The notes under the pieces: generated by a model
What the model saw: the letters and a program-made list of their open reading frames with translations, nothing else
What the model was told of the DNA's origin: nothing
Database searches by the model: none
Program-made: the position numbers and the translations under genes
Assembly: GCF_051622035.1 (NCBI RefSeq)
Contig: NC_135355.1
Coordinates: 24,097,986 to 24,161,985 of the forward strand
Reading direction: 5' to 3'
Source: Arctopsyche grandis
Taxonomy: Eukaryota > Arthropoda > Insecta > Trichoptera > Hydropsychidae
Length of the DNA: 64,000 nucleotides
Part shown: one piece after another, positions 38,601-46,419 of the stretch
Numbering within the stretch: the stretch's first letter is position 1
Layout of the letters: each line of letters begins with the position of its first letter

Positions 38601-41600
38601 ACATTTTTATATTGAAAATAACAATCATTAAACCATTTTTTCTGATAGGTCAAATCTCACACAAAGATTTGCATTGACTGATAGCGCCATGGAAGAATTA
38701 ACCGCCCTGTCTTCAATTTATTTTTCGCCTGAATCCAAAACATTATCAAAAACCAAATTCAAGGAGCAACTAGATCAATTGAGGTGAACGCCCTATTACT
38801 ATATTCAATTAATTATAATACAATACTTATCAGTCAATTAATTATAATACAATACTTATTCAATTCGTTTTATCTCTTGAGAACATTATCATATGGTTCA
38901 CTGTCGAAGTATGTTATAATACAGACCATTGTGCAAATAATTCCCATTCTTGCCTTTTCAATTAAGTGGGATATTTGTTCATGGAAAATTACGAAACACC
39001 AACGACAAACAACAAAACGTGACCAAACGCTTTAAATGTACATATTTACATCGCATCCATACCATCAAGACCTTCAATATCACACGAAGAAGGCAAATTC
39101 AATTGATTTATTTTAAATTAAACTCGATAAGTGCACTAAAAATTTTTAATCAAAATAAATAGTCAACGCAATTACTTAAAATTTAATTTAAATCTATGCG
39201 AATAACGCTTGGCCTATTTGTGAAGCTCACATATATGTCGGTTGCCAGACCTATGTATAGGGTTTTTAAAGAGTCCGAGAACTTCGGTCCGGAATTTTAG
39301 TATATGTCCGATATTTTTGCAAATATTGAAAACAATTAAAACTTAAATATGGTATGTACACACATCGGATACATATACATATATGCAGGGATTCTTTCCC
39401 TAAAAACGCGACGGAACGGCCTTCCGGCGCCTTTTTTTACAGTATTTTTAATGATTCAATAACAATTAAACGAAGCAATATTCGTGCGTACATAATCACA
39501 ATCCATATTTATGTATATGCATACGTGATTGGCCAAAATGATAAAATATGCTGTCTTATGAAGAGGATAAAATATGTGTGGATTTGAAAGTTTTGAATAG
39601 AATAAGAATTGCGTTCCAGCACCTTCTTTTTTCAAAAAAAATCTCTGCATATACACATTGTATATGTATGTATATATTATATGTATAAAGCTACTACATT
39701 TGAACCATGCTATCTGTGGGCCATATGTAGATAGGCTCATATCTCGATCATACATCACGTTTTTAACGGGAAACTGCTTTCTTTGTGTGTATCGACACTC
39801 CTATATTTTTAGATAACTTAATTTTCTTGAACAAAATTTTTAGTAATTGAGTATTTTCAATTCTTATGTCCTACATTGATACCGAAAAATATAGTCACTA
39901 TGCTCACATTGTATAAATTAAATCAATATTGATATATTTTTAACAGAAAGAAAATTAGCTCAGAATCGTCGTCAATTGATGAAGTAATGGAATGGTATAC
40001 AAAAGTGAATGCAGCATTATTGGAAGACTTGACGAATCACATAAAAGAAACAGATAGTAGCTCGATATGGAGGTATGTAAAATACATATGTATACATATA
40101 TGTACATATTTCAATGAGAAGAAATTCTGCTAATTAATAATTAAAATATTTTTTTTACATCCCCATTTCAAACATATAAAATTTAAATTGTTCCTAATGT
40201 TGACTATCATGTAAATATAACGAAATTGTAAATGGAATTTTGAGCTTTTTTCCAATTATGTCTTAAATACTAACTAGTATTAAAATAAAATAATATTATA
40301 AATTCTAACAATAAAAATAATGTGTAAAAAGATAATGATTATTAGTTCAGTAGCTATTAAAATGTACTTAAGATGTTTTGTAAACATAAACGATAAAAAT
40401 ATTTTAAGAATCAAATCAAATGAAATCGAGTATGTCAAAAAAGACATACATATATGTATTTGGTCCATTAGACAAAACTATATATGTAATGTATATGTAT
40501 ATAATTAAGCTGTATCAAATAAAAAAAACTAATTTAAATCTAGATATCTAATTGGATTTAAAAACTTACTACGTTGCATCGAAAGTATCGGAATAGCTTC
40601 GATGTTCGGCATAAATTACTATGGACGAGGATTTCTAACCCAGGAAGCCCACATTTCCTACGTTTGCCATAATTTCCTCTACCAAGACTTGCTTAAAAAT
40701 GTTCTAAACTATATACCAATATTGAATGACGCAAACATAATTCTCGACCCGGGTGTTAAAATTAGGTAATGGAATACTAATTTACTGTCGTTTTTTTATT
40801 TATATAAAATACATACTTTCTTTATTTTTTTAGAAGCCGACTCATTATTTATAATCAAAAACGTCCTGGAAGTGTACAAGATGCCATAGATTATTATGAT
40901 GCCACGGCTACATATGTAGACAAGCTTCGAGAGCTACAGAAAGAAATCAGAGGATTTATAAAGTTAATAAATAAACATTATATTTAAAGATATTTGTTTT
41001 TCGGCAATACTCATCAACTTAAAACCACCAAATTAGATATACTGATGATACTATAATTTTGATTTTAAATCAAAAATTTTAATAGAAATGTTCTCTTTTT
41101 TCCTATTTATTTAAACTCTGACCAACCCGATTGAAGCCTGGCAATTTAGATAGTTATAAATAGAAATCATACTTAATAAAAAAATTGCATGTAATACTTA
41201 ATATTCCTTTCATAGAGACAGTGTTGAAACATCAATAACGGAAGCACGCCAAAATGAAATGTTTGGGATGGCAATTTTAGTAGTAGTGCTTGTGGTCTCT
41301 CCGATAATAATTGCTCTAGTTAATAATGGCCTCAATATTATTCAGGTATTGAAAATTCACGCATAAATCAAAATAATATCTAATGTACATACATATACAC
41401 TCCATCTATCTTTATTGACAGACGTATTCAAAAGATTTAACAAAGAAGGCTGAAGAATTGAAAACAGAAAAAGAGTTATCGGATTCGTTACTGTGTCAAA
41501 TGTTACCACCCAGCGTTGCAATGACACTGAAATTTGAACAACAGGTTAATTTTGATTTTACTTCAACATAACGATATTTCTAATAACTAGTATAATACAT

Positions 41601-44600
41601 CCAACACATAACATTAGGTATTATGAGCATTTATAAGGATTGTAAATAGGTTTTTGAGCTATTTTTCCTATTATGCTGTAGATTAACATTATAATAATAT
41701 AATACTATGATTACCAACCAAATTAAATTAAATTGTAAAATAGAAAATGATCAGTAGATCAGTAGCTATTAAAATAGCGGTCTCCGTGACGGGTCCAAAT
41801 GTGAAACGGCCGAAAACGCAAATATCGGAAGGCAAAGATCGAAAATCGAAAGATCTTAAGTCGAAAGATCAAAAAAAAAAAAAGGGTGCATGGTAAACGG
41901 TACATACTCACGTACACACTCACTCAATTTGCGCGAGCAGGATACAAAGGAACAAGAGGAACAGGCTTTTCCTCCCGTATTAATGTGCGCGCGCAGAATA
42001 CGGGAGGAAAAGCCTGTTCCTCTTGTTCCTGTTGTATCCTGCTCGCGCAAATTAAGTGAGTATGTACGTCAGTATGTACCGTTTACCATGCACCCTTTTT
42101 TTTGATCTTTCGACTTAAGATCTCTCGATTTTCGATCTTTGCCTTCCGATATTTGCGTTTTCGTGCGTTTCACATTCGGGCCCGTGAGGTAGACCCTTAA
42201 AATAGATATAAGATGTATTGTGAACATAATTTCGTAATAATAAAAAGCATTTAAAAATCAAAAAAATAACATTAGGTGCCAGCCGAATACTTCTCATCAG
42301 TCAGTATCTATTTCAGTGATATTGAAGGCTTTACAGAAATGGCGGCAGTCTCCACACCTCTTGAGGTTATTCATCACTGATACATACATATTCTTTACAT
42401 GAAAGCTGATTCACTAACGAACTATTCTACTTATAGGTTGTTACATTTTTAAACTCTATATACGGCCTATTCGATTCGCTTATAGAATGCTACGATGTCT
42501 ATAAAGTGGAAACTATAGGCGATTCCTACATGGTCGCATCAGGTCTACCCGTCAAAAATGGTATACATCATAAAATTTCAATAATACATATTACAACGTT
42601 TAATTTCTTTCAATATACTTTTTTTGGTTTGTAACTCTGACAAACGCTTATTCAAAATAATATATAGAATTTCTCATGACATGCATGAGCCGTTATATTT
42701 AAAAGTGGCGGAAGTCCAATTTTCAGTTCCAAAAACCTATTCCTGTTTGACTCAATTCACAAATTGTTATCACTTATTATAATTCGAGGTATCTCAAAAA
42801 AAGCAGAATAACGTATTGCAGGCAGGTTAAACGCAAAACATATATTGAATGTTTCGCGAAATATAATATTTCTCGAAATGAAGAAAAGTGGACTTTCAAC
42901 TATAATGGCTCATGTACTTATTATAATTGTTATAAAGGAAACAAACACGCATCTGAAATAGCAACAATGGCCCTCGAACTTATTGAAGCTGGATCAACAT
43001 GCCGAGCTCCTCACAAGCCAGATACACCGATACGCATGCGTTGTGGACTGCACATAGGACCATGTGTGGCAGGAGTAGTGGGTACAAAGATGCCAAGATA
43101 TTGTTTGTTTGGAGATACGGTGAATACGGCCAGTCGCATGGAATCAACTGGAGAACGTAAATATTGAATTAATAAATACTTGCTTCTATAGATATGTGTA
43201 TCATCGTATGATATTCTACCTCTTGACCAAAGAATAAATCTTCTAAACTGGTTACAAAAAATACATTGGTGAAACGTAGGGCTTCCTTAGCCGGCTTAAA
43301 CCGAAACCGAATTTTTCAAAAAACCGAAAACCGACATTTTTAACTCGATCACCCGGCTTTTTAATGTTTTTTTCCTCAAAACTAACAATAATGAGTTTCA
43401 AATTTCTAAGAAAGACCAAAATATGTAAATGTATAGATCAAAATAAAGTTTGCATATCCAAACTTTCTTCTTGAATAGGCGTATATTTCTTTGAACAACA
43501 AAAAAAGGTACAGCACTTAGTGGTGGTTTCCAGATTAAGTTATGGACGAAGACCAGGCCATAAACCAATAAAATATTATTGAAAGTAGTTTCAGTAACCT
43601 ACACGTGGCCTTTCAAAATGTCGACAAATTGGGTTTTCCATAATTTGAAGTTTTTGCGTTTTCATGTATAAAAGTATAGAAAATGTTATCATATTTCGTT
43701 CGTTGTTGTTTTAAGCTAAAACAGATGTGTAAAATAACTTTGAAAGATGGAAATATTTCATATTTAATTACGTTTTCGAACACAAATTCATCTTAGCAGT
43801 GTTCTTATTCAAGATTCCACGATTAGTTTTTCTACGAGGTAAGACATTATTTTCTTAATATATTCTTGATAGTAACTTATTTAAATCATTTAATTATTCG
43901 TGCATATTCAGGTTCTACCATTTTACGGCTGTAATATATGTATAACTGCGAAAAAATAACTGCTTTTAAATTAAATTGAGTTATAAACATTATGAACTTT
44001 CATAAGATCATTATTATATACTATTATTACAAATATTATAAATAATAAAATTTGTATTATACATATACCACAGCCGTAAAATGGCAGATCCTGAATACGC
44101 ACAAATAATAAAATGATTTAAATAAGTTACGATCAAGAATATATTAAAAAAATAATGTCTTACCTCGTAGAAAAACTGTAATCGTGGAATCGTGAATAAG
44201 AACACTGCTGAGATGAATTTGTGTTCGAAAACATAATAAACTATGAAATATTTACATCTTTCAAAGTTGTTTTTACACATCTGTTTTAGCTTAAAACAGC
44301 AAAAGCTTTGCAAGCCATTGCAATTTTCGGAAACAAGTTCATTACAACTTACGATAACGTTTTCTATATTTTTATACTTGAACGCGCAAAAACAACAAAT
44401 TATGGAAACCCTTTTTTTAATTCTGAAAGGCCTTGTGTAGGTTATTGAAACTACTTTCAGTAATATTCTATTGGTTTTTGACCTGGTCTTCGTCCATTAC
44501 TAAATCTCAAAGCCACCGCCAAGTGCTGTACCTTTTTCTTGTTTTTCAAAGAAATATACGCCTATTCCCCAAGAAAGTTTGGATATACACATTTTTTTTT

Positions 44601-45523
44601 GACCTTTCATATAAATTTGAAATTCATAATTGTTAGTTTTGAGGGAAAAAAAACATAAACTAAAGAAAACCTTAAAAAGTCAGTTGATCGAGCCAAAAAA
44701 ACGGTTCTCGGTTTTATGAGAAAGGGTCAAAAAGCCGGTTTTTCGGTTTCGGTCTAAGCCAGCTTGGAAGCCCTAAAACATGTCATTAATAATTTGCACG
44801 GTCTTATAATTTCGAAGTTTCTCCTACATTTATTCAAATATGAGAATCAACATTATCGATTACTCTCAAAACTACATATGTCAATTCAAGGATAAAATAT
44901 CACCGAAAACACTTCAGGGAATGACGTCTGCGAAGGAACGTGACGTTTAGCGTACATTTTTTTGCATGTGCAAAACTATCTAAAAAGAAAACACGTTCCA
45001 TGAACCTCTCTGTGGTTCTTTACCTTAAAGGTAAGAAAGGTCTATTTGCAATATGGGTACATTTCAGAAAAGTCTTACTAGCTTTCGGATTCCACAATAG
45101 CGATTTGCTCTGGTCAATCCTATTATATACCTAAACAAACAACCAAATTACATACAAAATAAAATTTAACATTTCCAGCTCTCAAAATCCACATAAGCGA
45201 AGACATGAAATGCGCCCTAGATGCTGCTGGAGGATTTCGAATGGAAAAAAGGGGATCGGTAAATGTAAAGGTTAGTTATTTGATAAATTGCATGCAATAA
45301 CGTAAAATCTAATATCATATCGTAAAATATATATTATATATACATATGTATGATGCCACATTTGAACTTCCAGGGAAAAGGAAAAATGACTACATATTGG
45401 CTGATACAAAAAGAAGGTAGATGCCGAAGAAGTTCATCCACAGATTGGACACCACAAAATGAGCCACCTGCATATCTGCAAAGACTATGTTCCAAAAAAT
45501 CCACGAAAATGATCACTTCTTAA
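24989..45523 (+). CDS. NIT-domain receptor guanylyl cyclase (5' partial)
   Basis: Makes cGMP from GTP; the extracellular NIT domain family senses nitrate/nitrite in bacteria. Thirteen exons: 24989-25170, 34184-34281, 38649-38783, 39947-40072, 40544-40765, 40834-40962, 41216-41345, 41422-41544, 42276-42365, 42437-42560, 42938-43156, 45179-45270, 45374-45523. All phases join, giving at least 605 residues. Order: basic N-terminus; membrane segment [23 protein letters not shown] domain starting [20 protein letters not shown], with NGS and NLT sequons; second membrane segment [16 protein letters not shown]; coiled linker [17 protein letters not shown]; cyclase domain with [15 protein letters not shown] (metal Asp), [13 protein letters not shown] (second Asp and guanine-selective Glu) and [17 protein letters not shown] (Cys and Arg). 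There is no kinase-homology domain. The first coding exon(s), ending in phase 1, are not identified. Acceptor at 42276: see the LINE insertion finding. Confidence 0.93.
25373..26225 (-). mobile_element. hAT (Charlie/ZBED-type) remnant in cyclase intron 1
   Basis: The left end CAGTGGTTCCTAACCTATTT is a Charlie-like hAT terminus. The minus strand matches the remnant at 5805-6480 and includes the decayed frame [20 protein letters not shown]. No intact transposase remains. It abuts a SINE on its right. Confidence 0.65.
26243..26615 (+). mobile_element. tRNA-derived SINE, copy A
   Basis: The head contains a polymerase-III B-box-like GATTCGATCC (26271-26280) with an A-box-like segment about 40 bp upstream. 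The body shares GAAACGGTTCCCGATTAAAA and the 3' end GCATTGGGGTTTACCTGTAA then CATTCCTGGTATA with copies at 29325-29612 and 33314-33738. This is the most complete copy, about 370 bp, oriented with the host gene. Confidence 0.8.
26935..28775 (+). repeat. Array of ACCGGAAGT-bearing units, ~150-bp spacing
   Basis: CCGGAAGT or a one-base variant occurs at 27429, 27572, 27712, 27862, 28018, 28169 (CCTGAAGT), 28322, 28473 and 28614, so successive spacings are 143, 140, 150, 156, 151, 153, 151 and 141 bp. Over 27700-28500 the larger unit is about 305 bp and repeats almost exactly (starts near 27712, 28018, 28322). A TA tract (27297-27379) interrupts the left part. The array ends in the family terminus GGGTTGGTCACACCCGAA. 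It is non-coding and sits in cyclase intron 1. Confidence 0.9.
27297..27379. repeat. (TA)n microsatellite
   Basis: Pure TA run of about 80 bp inside the ACCGGAAGT-family array. Confidence 0.97.
29325..29612 (-). mobile_element. tRNA-derived SINE, copy B (head lost)
   Basis: Inverse copy of the SINE at 26243-26615, sharing GTAAACCCCAATGCGCCTTC at its 3' end and GGGAACCGTTTCAACAATGA in the body. A TA tract begins at 29612 exactly where the tRNA-like head should start, so the head has been replaced or lost. Confidence 0.8.
29612..29678. repeat. (TA)n microsatellite
   Basis: TA run adjoining the truncated end of a SINE. Confidence 0.95.
29763..30144. mobile_element. Foldback element, ~190-bp arms
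   Basis: GGTGCATCCGCTCTAAAATC on the left is mirrored by TTTTAGAGCGGATGCACC on the right. The complementarity runs with few mismatches to the centre near 29965, where AAGATTCGATAAGTTCCGAATCTT forms the tip (two halves of 10-12 bases). It has no coding capacity and lies in cyclase intron 1, so the pre-mRNA would contain a hairpin of about 190 bp. Confidence 0.85.
30145..31086. other. Intronic DNA, nothing recognised
   Basis: AT-rich cyclase intron sequence without recognisable repeats or frames. Confidence 0.5.
31087..31183 (+). repeat. Hairpin repeat GGTGCCGC...GCGGCACC, copy 2
   Basis: A 97-bp palindrome. The ends GGTGCCGC and GCGGCACC are exact inverses, and the inner arms TTGTTC(A)AATGTTGTAAATG and GATTTACAACAATGGAACAA pair around TTTTCCGAACATTTTTT. 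Copies lie at 9185-9312 and 50692-50828. Confidence 0.8.
31237..31621. mobile_element. Short hAT-like non-autonomous element
   Basis: The left terminus CAGGCCCGGGCCGAGGGTG and the right terminus CACCTTTGAGCCGGCCCTG are imperfect inverse repeats of the CAGGGCCGGC type common in hAT elements. The flanks GTGATACA and TGTGTACA are similar but not identical, so the 8-bp duplication is uncertain. There is no transposase. Confidence 0.5.
31622..32689. other. Intronic DNA, nothing recognised
   Basis: Cyclase intron sequence; no frame with a domain and no repeat shared with the rest of the window was seen. Confidence 0.45.
32697..33000 (+). repeat. CTAGCTGAACCCGGCATGC repeat with TTCCCG minisatellite
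   Basis: CTAGCTGAACCCGGCATGCG, then GCAATGCCACAATAA and a CCCGTTCCCGTT-type run, recurs at 35265-35410. In this copy a 126-bp miniature element (32857-32982) interrupts the sequence after TTTATTTTACCC, as shown by the uninterrupted text of the other copy. Confidence 0.75.
32857..32982. mobile_element. 126-bp CpG-rich MITE with TAA duplication
   Basis: The ends AGCGGGCTC and GAGCCCGCT are exact inverses, flanked by TAA at 32854-32856 and 32983-32985. Three-base TAA/TTA duplications are typical of PIF/Harbinger elements. The interior is strikingly rich in CGCG and contains GCGGCGCGAGTTCACGCC. The empty site can be read from the sister repeat near 35410. Confidence 0.7.
33314..33738 (-). mobile_element. 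tRNA-derived SINE, copy C
   Basis: Read on the minus strand, the head is CCAGCAGTATGGCTCCGTGG, followed by GGTACCGGGTTCGATCCC, which fits polymerase-III A and B boxes (B box GGTTCGATCC). The body and 3' end match copies A and B. This copy has the best-preserved tRNA-like head in the window. Confidence 0.85.
34700..35262. mobile_element. Head-to-head pair of the 11585-12117 element
   Basis: 34700-35040 is an inverse copy and 35046-35262 a direct, shorter copy of the same element. They meet near 35045, so the two form an inverted repeat with arms of roughly 200 bp. The TTCGGCAA palindromes are present in both. It lies in cyclase intron 2. Confidence 0.75.
35265..36000 (+). repeat. Helitron-like repeat region
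   Basis: It begins CTAGCTGAACCCGGCATGCG, carries the CCCGTTCCCGTT minisatellite, repeats GCGTTTCAAATAATGGTTG twice (35754 and 35799), and ends with the GGCTTCGCTCGGTATTTGTA segment also seen at 4885. A minus-strand frame inside it resembles a Helitron protein start. Confidence 0.55.
35427..35627 (-). pseudogene. Possible Helitron Rep/helicase N-terminal fragment
   Basis: The frame starts [20 protein letters not shown]. Many insect Helitron and Helentron proteins start with a similar short basic, Q/A/R-rich stretch. Only about 25 residues are comparable, and the rest ([18 protein letters not shown]) is not recognised. No Rep or helicase motifs are present, so this would be a small fragment. 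Confidence 0.4.
36125..36955 (-). pseudogene. RTE-type reverse-transcriptase fragment split by a TTAA element
   Basis: The minus strand reads [20 protein letters not shown] then RFADDMTL at 36955-36837, and continues after the inserted element (36328-36832) with [20 protein letters not shown] and [20 protein letters not shown] is the reverse-transcriptase catalytic motif. The frame is kept exactly across the insertion when one TTAA is counted. Both ends are truncated. Confidence 0.85.
36328..36832. mobile_element. TTAA-flanked miniature element, copy 1
   Basis: This is a 505-bp element with ends GAGGGCTGGACA and TGTACAGCCCTC, flanked by TTAA at 36324-36327 and 36833-36836. The interior is non-coding. 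A second copy lies at 52459-53163. TTAA duplication is typical of piggyBac-like elements, but the ends are not the usual CCC(T/A) type, so the superfamily is unsure. Confidence 0.85.
37075..38270 (-). pseudogene. RTE-type retroposon, reverse transcriptase to C-terminus
   Basis: Overlapping minus-strand frames read, in order: the segment around [20 protein letters not shown], then [20 protein letters not shown], the catalytic [55 protein letters not shown], and the end [20 protein letters not shown] with [20 protein letters not shown]. This is the order of an RTE-like protein. Three or more frameshifts and an internal 30-bp duplication near 37800-37850 make it inactive. It sits in cyclase intron 2, antisense to the gene. 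Confidence 0.88.
38271..38648. other. Intronic DNA with poly-C run
   Basis: AT-rich cyclase intron ending in a 13-base C-run (about 38524-38537) followed by TTATGCGCCTGGACTC, which looks like the edge of a further DNA element. No frame was found. Confidence 0.45.
40196..40470 (+). mobile_element. Diverged LINE 3' tail
   Basis: ATTGTAAATGGAATTTTGAG, TTAGTTCAGTAGCTATTAAA and AAGATGTTTTGTAAACATAA correspond, with many substitutions, to the 3' untranslated region of the LINE at 18368-21089. It is an older, severely truncated copy in the intron before the exon at 40544. Confidence 0.7.
41620..42265 (+). mobile_element. Truncated LINE 3' tail sitting on a splice acceptor
   Basis: The sequence is nearly identical to 20870-21089. 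It is flanked by the 12-bp duplication ATAACATTAGGT at 41608-41619 and 42266-42277. The duplicated segment includes the intron's ATTAG acceptor and the first two bases of the next exon, which begins GTGCCAGCC at 42276. A foldback element (41778-42196) is nested inside it. Confidence 0.92.
41778..42196. mobile_element. Foldback element with ~205-bp arms and 9-bp TSD
   Basis: It is flanked by TTAAAATAG at 41769-41777 and 42197-42205. The left arm starts CGGTCTCCGTGACGGGTCC, and the right end is the inverse of GGGTCTACCTCACGGGCCC. Almost the whole element is two arms joined by a short loop (TTAATGTGCGCGCGCAG). A nine-base duplication fits Mutator-like elements; this class is inferred. A degraded relative is at 7350-7715. 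Confidence 0.88.
43277..44775. mobile_element. 1.5-kb foldback element, ~680-bp arms
   Basis: It begins TAGGGCTTCC and ends GGAAGCCCTA. The left half is the reverse complement of the right half with moderate divergence: for example AGGCGTATATTTCTTTGAA (left) against TTCAAAGAAATATACGCCTA (right), and TTTTACGGCTGT (43922) against ACAGCCGTAAAA (44072). The spacer is only about 110 bp. No transposase frame was found. It lies in the cyclase intron between exons ending at 43156 and starting at 45179. Confidence 0.9.
44810..45010 (+). repeat. Diverged copy of the 715-905 repeat
   Basis: CTCCTACATTTATTCAAATA, TTATCGATTACTCTCAA and the segment TTTTTTTGCATGTGCAAAAC correspond to CTCCTACATTTTTTCAAATA, TTATCGATCACTGTCAA and TTTTTTTCGCATGTTTAAAA at 713-880. 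Confidence 0.6.
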
Positions 45524-45976
45524 ATATTATGTATACCTAAACTAAAACTGAATTGAAAGTATGTATGCATGTTAGATAATTGTGAAAAGATTCTCAATAA
45601 CAATTTAATAGAAGACAGTCAAAATTATTCTCTGAGAAATTTACCTTTTTCGTAGTTAACACATTTAAATCATAAAATTTAAATTATATTAGATTAATTA
45701 TAGAATCAAGTAGAACCTTTTAAAATCTACATGTGTTAGAAAAATGCAAATATCAAAAATATTCTCCAAAAAAATACTAAAAAAAAAATGCTCAAAAAAC
45801 AACAAAATTAATTATCCCGATCTCAAAAATACTTGGATGAGAATGGGAATTATGTTAAAAATAATTTAAGATGTAGTTTCACTGTAAACACGAGAATTTT
45901 GAGTTGCAATAATATATTAACAGTTTGATTCTTTCTTTTAAATAGTTCTCATATTTAACATAGCATTAGTATAAGA

Positions 45977-45982
45977 AATAAA
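45977..45982 (+). promoter_or_regulatory. Candidate polyadenylation signal of the cyclase
   Basis: AATAAA lies 454 bp after the stop codon, the first canonical hexamer downstream. Another lies at 46309-46314, only about 100 bp from the stop of the convergent ANKZF1 gene. Which is used cannot be told. Confidence 0.4.
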
Positions 45983-46419
45983 TTGATTATAAATTATAAG
46001 TGCAAATTATGCATGCAATTTGCGTATGTGTCATGTTTCTTATGTATACGTAAAACTACATAGATAGTGTAGATGTTCGTAGATGATTATAAAATGTTAG
46101 TATAATACATACATATGTATATATGTATGCATATGCAAATACTGTATACCATTGTCAATTTTAAAAATTTTGGTTTAACTATGAACGCAGTATGAATGTG
46201 ATAAATTTAGTATAATTGTAAAACAGTACCTTCTCTTTGCTCACTAATATTTCATCTATGTATACTACTTACATGTGACTGTCATATAAGACTTCGTAAA
46301 TTTACTTCAATAAAACATCTAATTGTCAAATGCAATCATTTAATAGTTTTTTTTTTAATAATCCATCAAATAATAAATTATAAATATGTCAAATGTTGAA
46401 AAATAACACTCGTCTGAAA

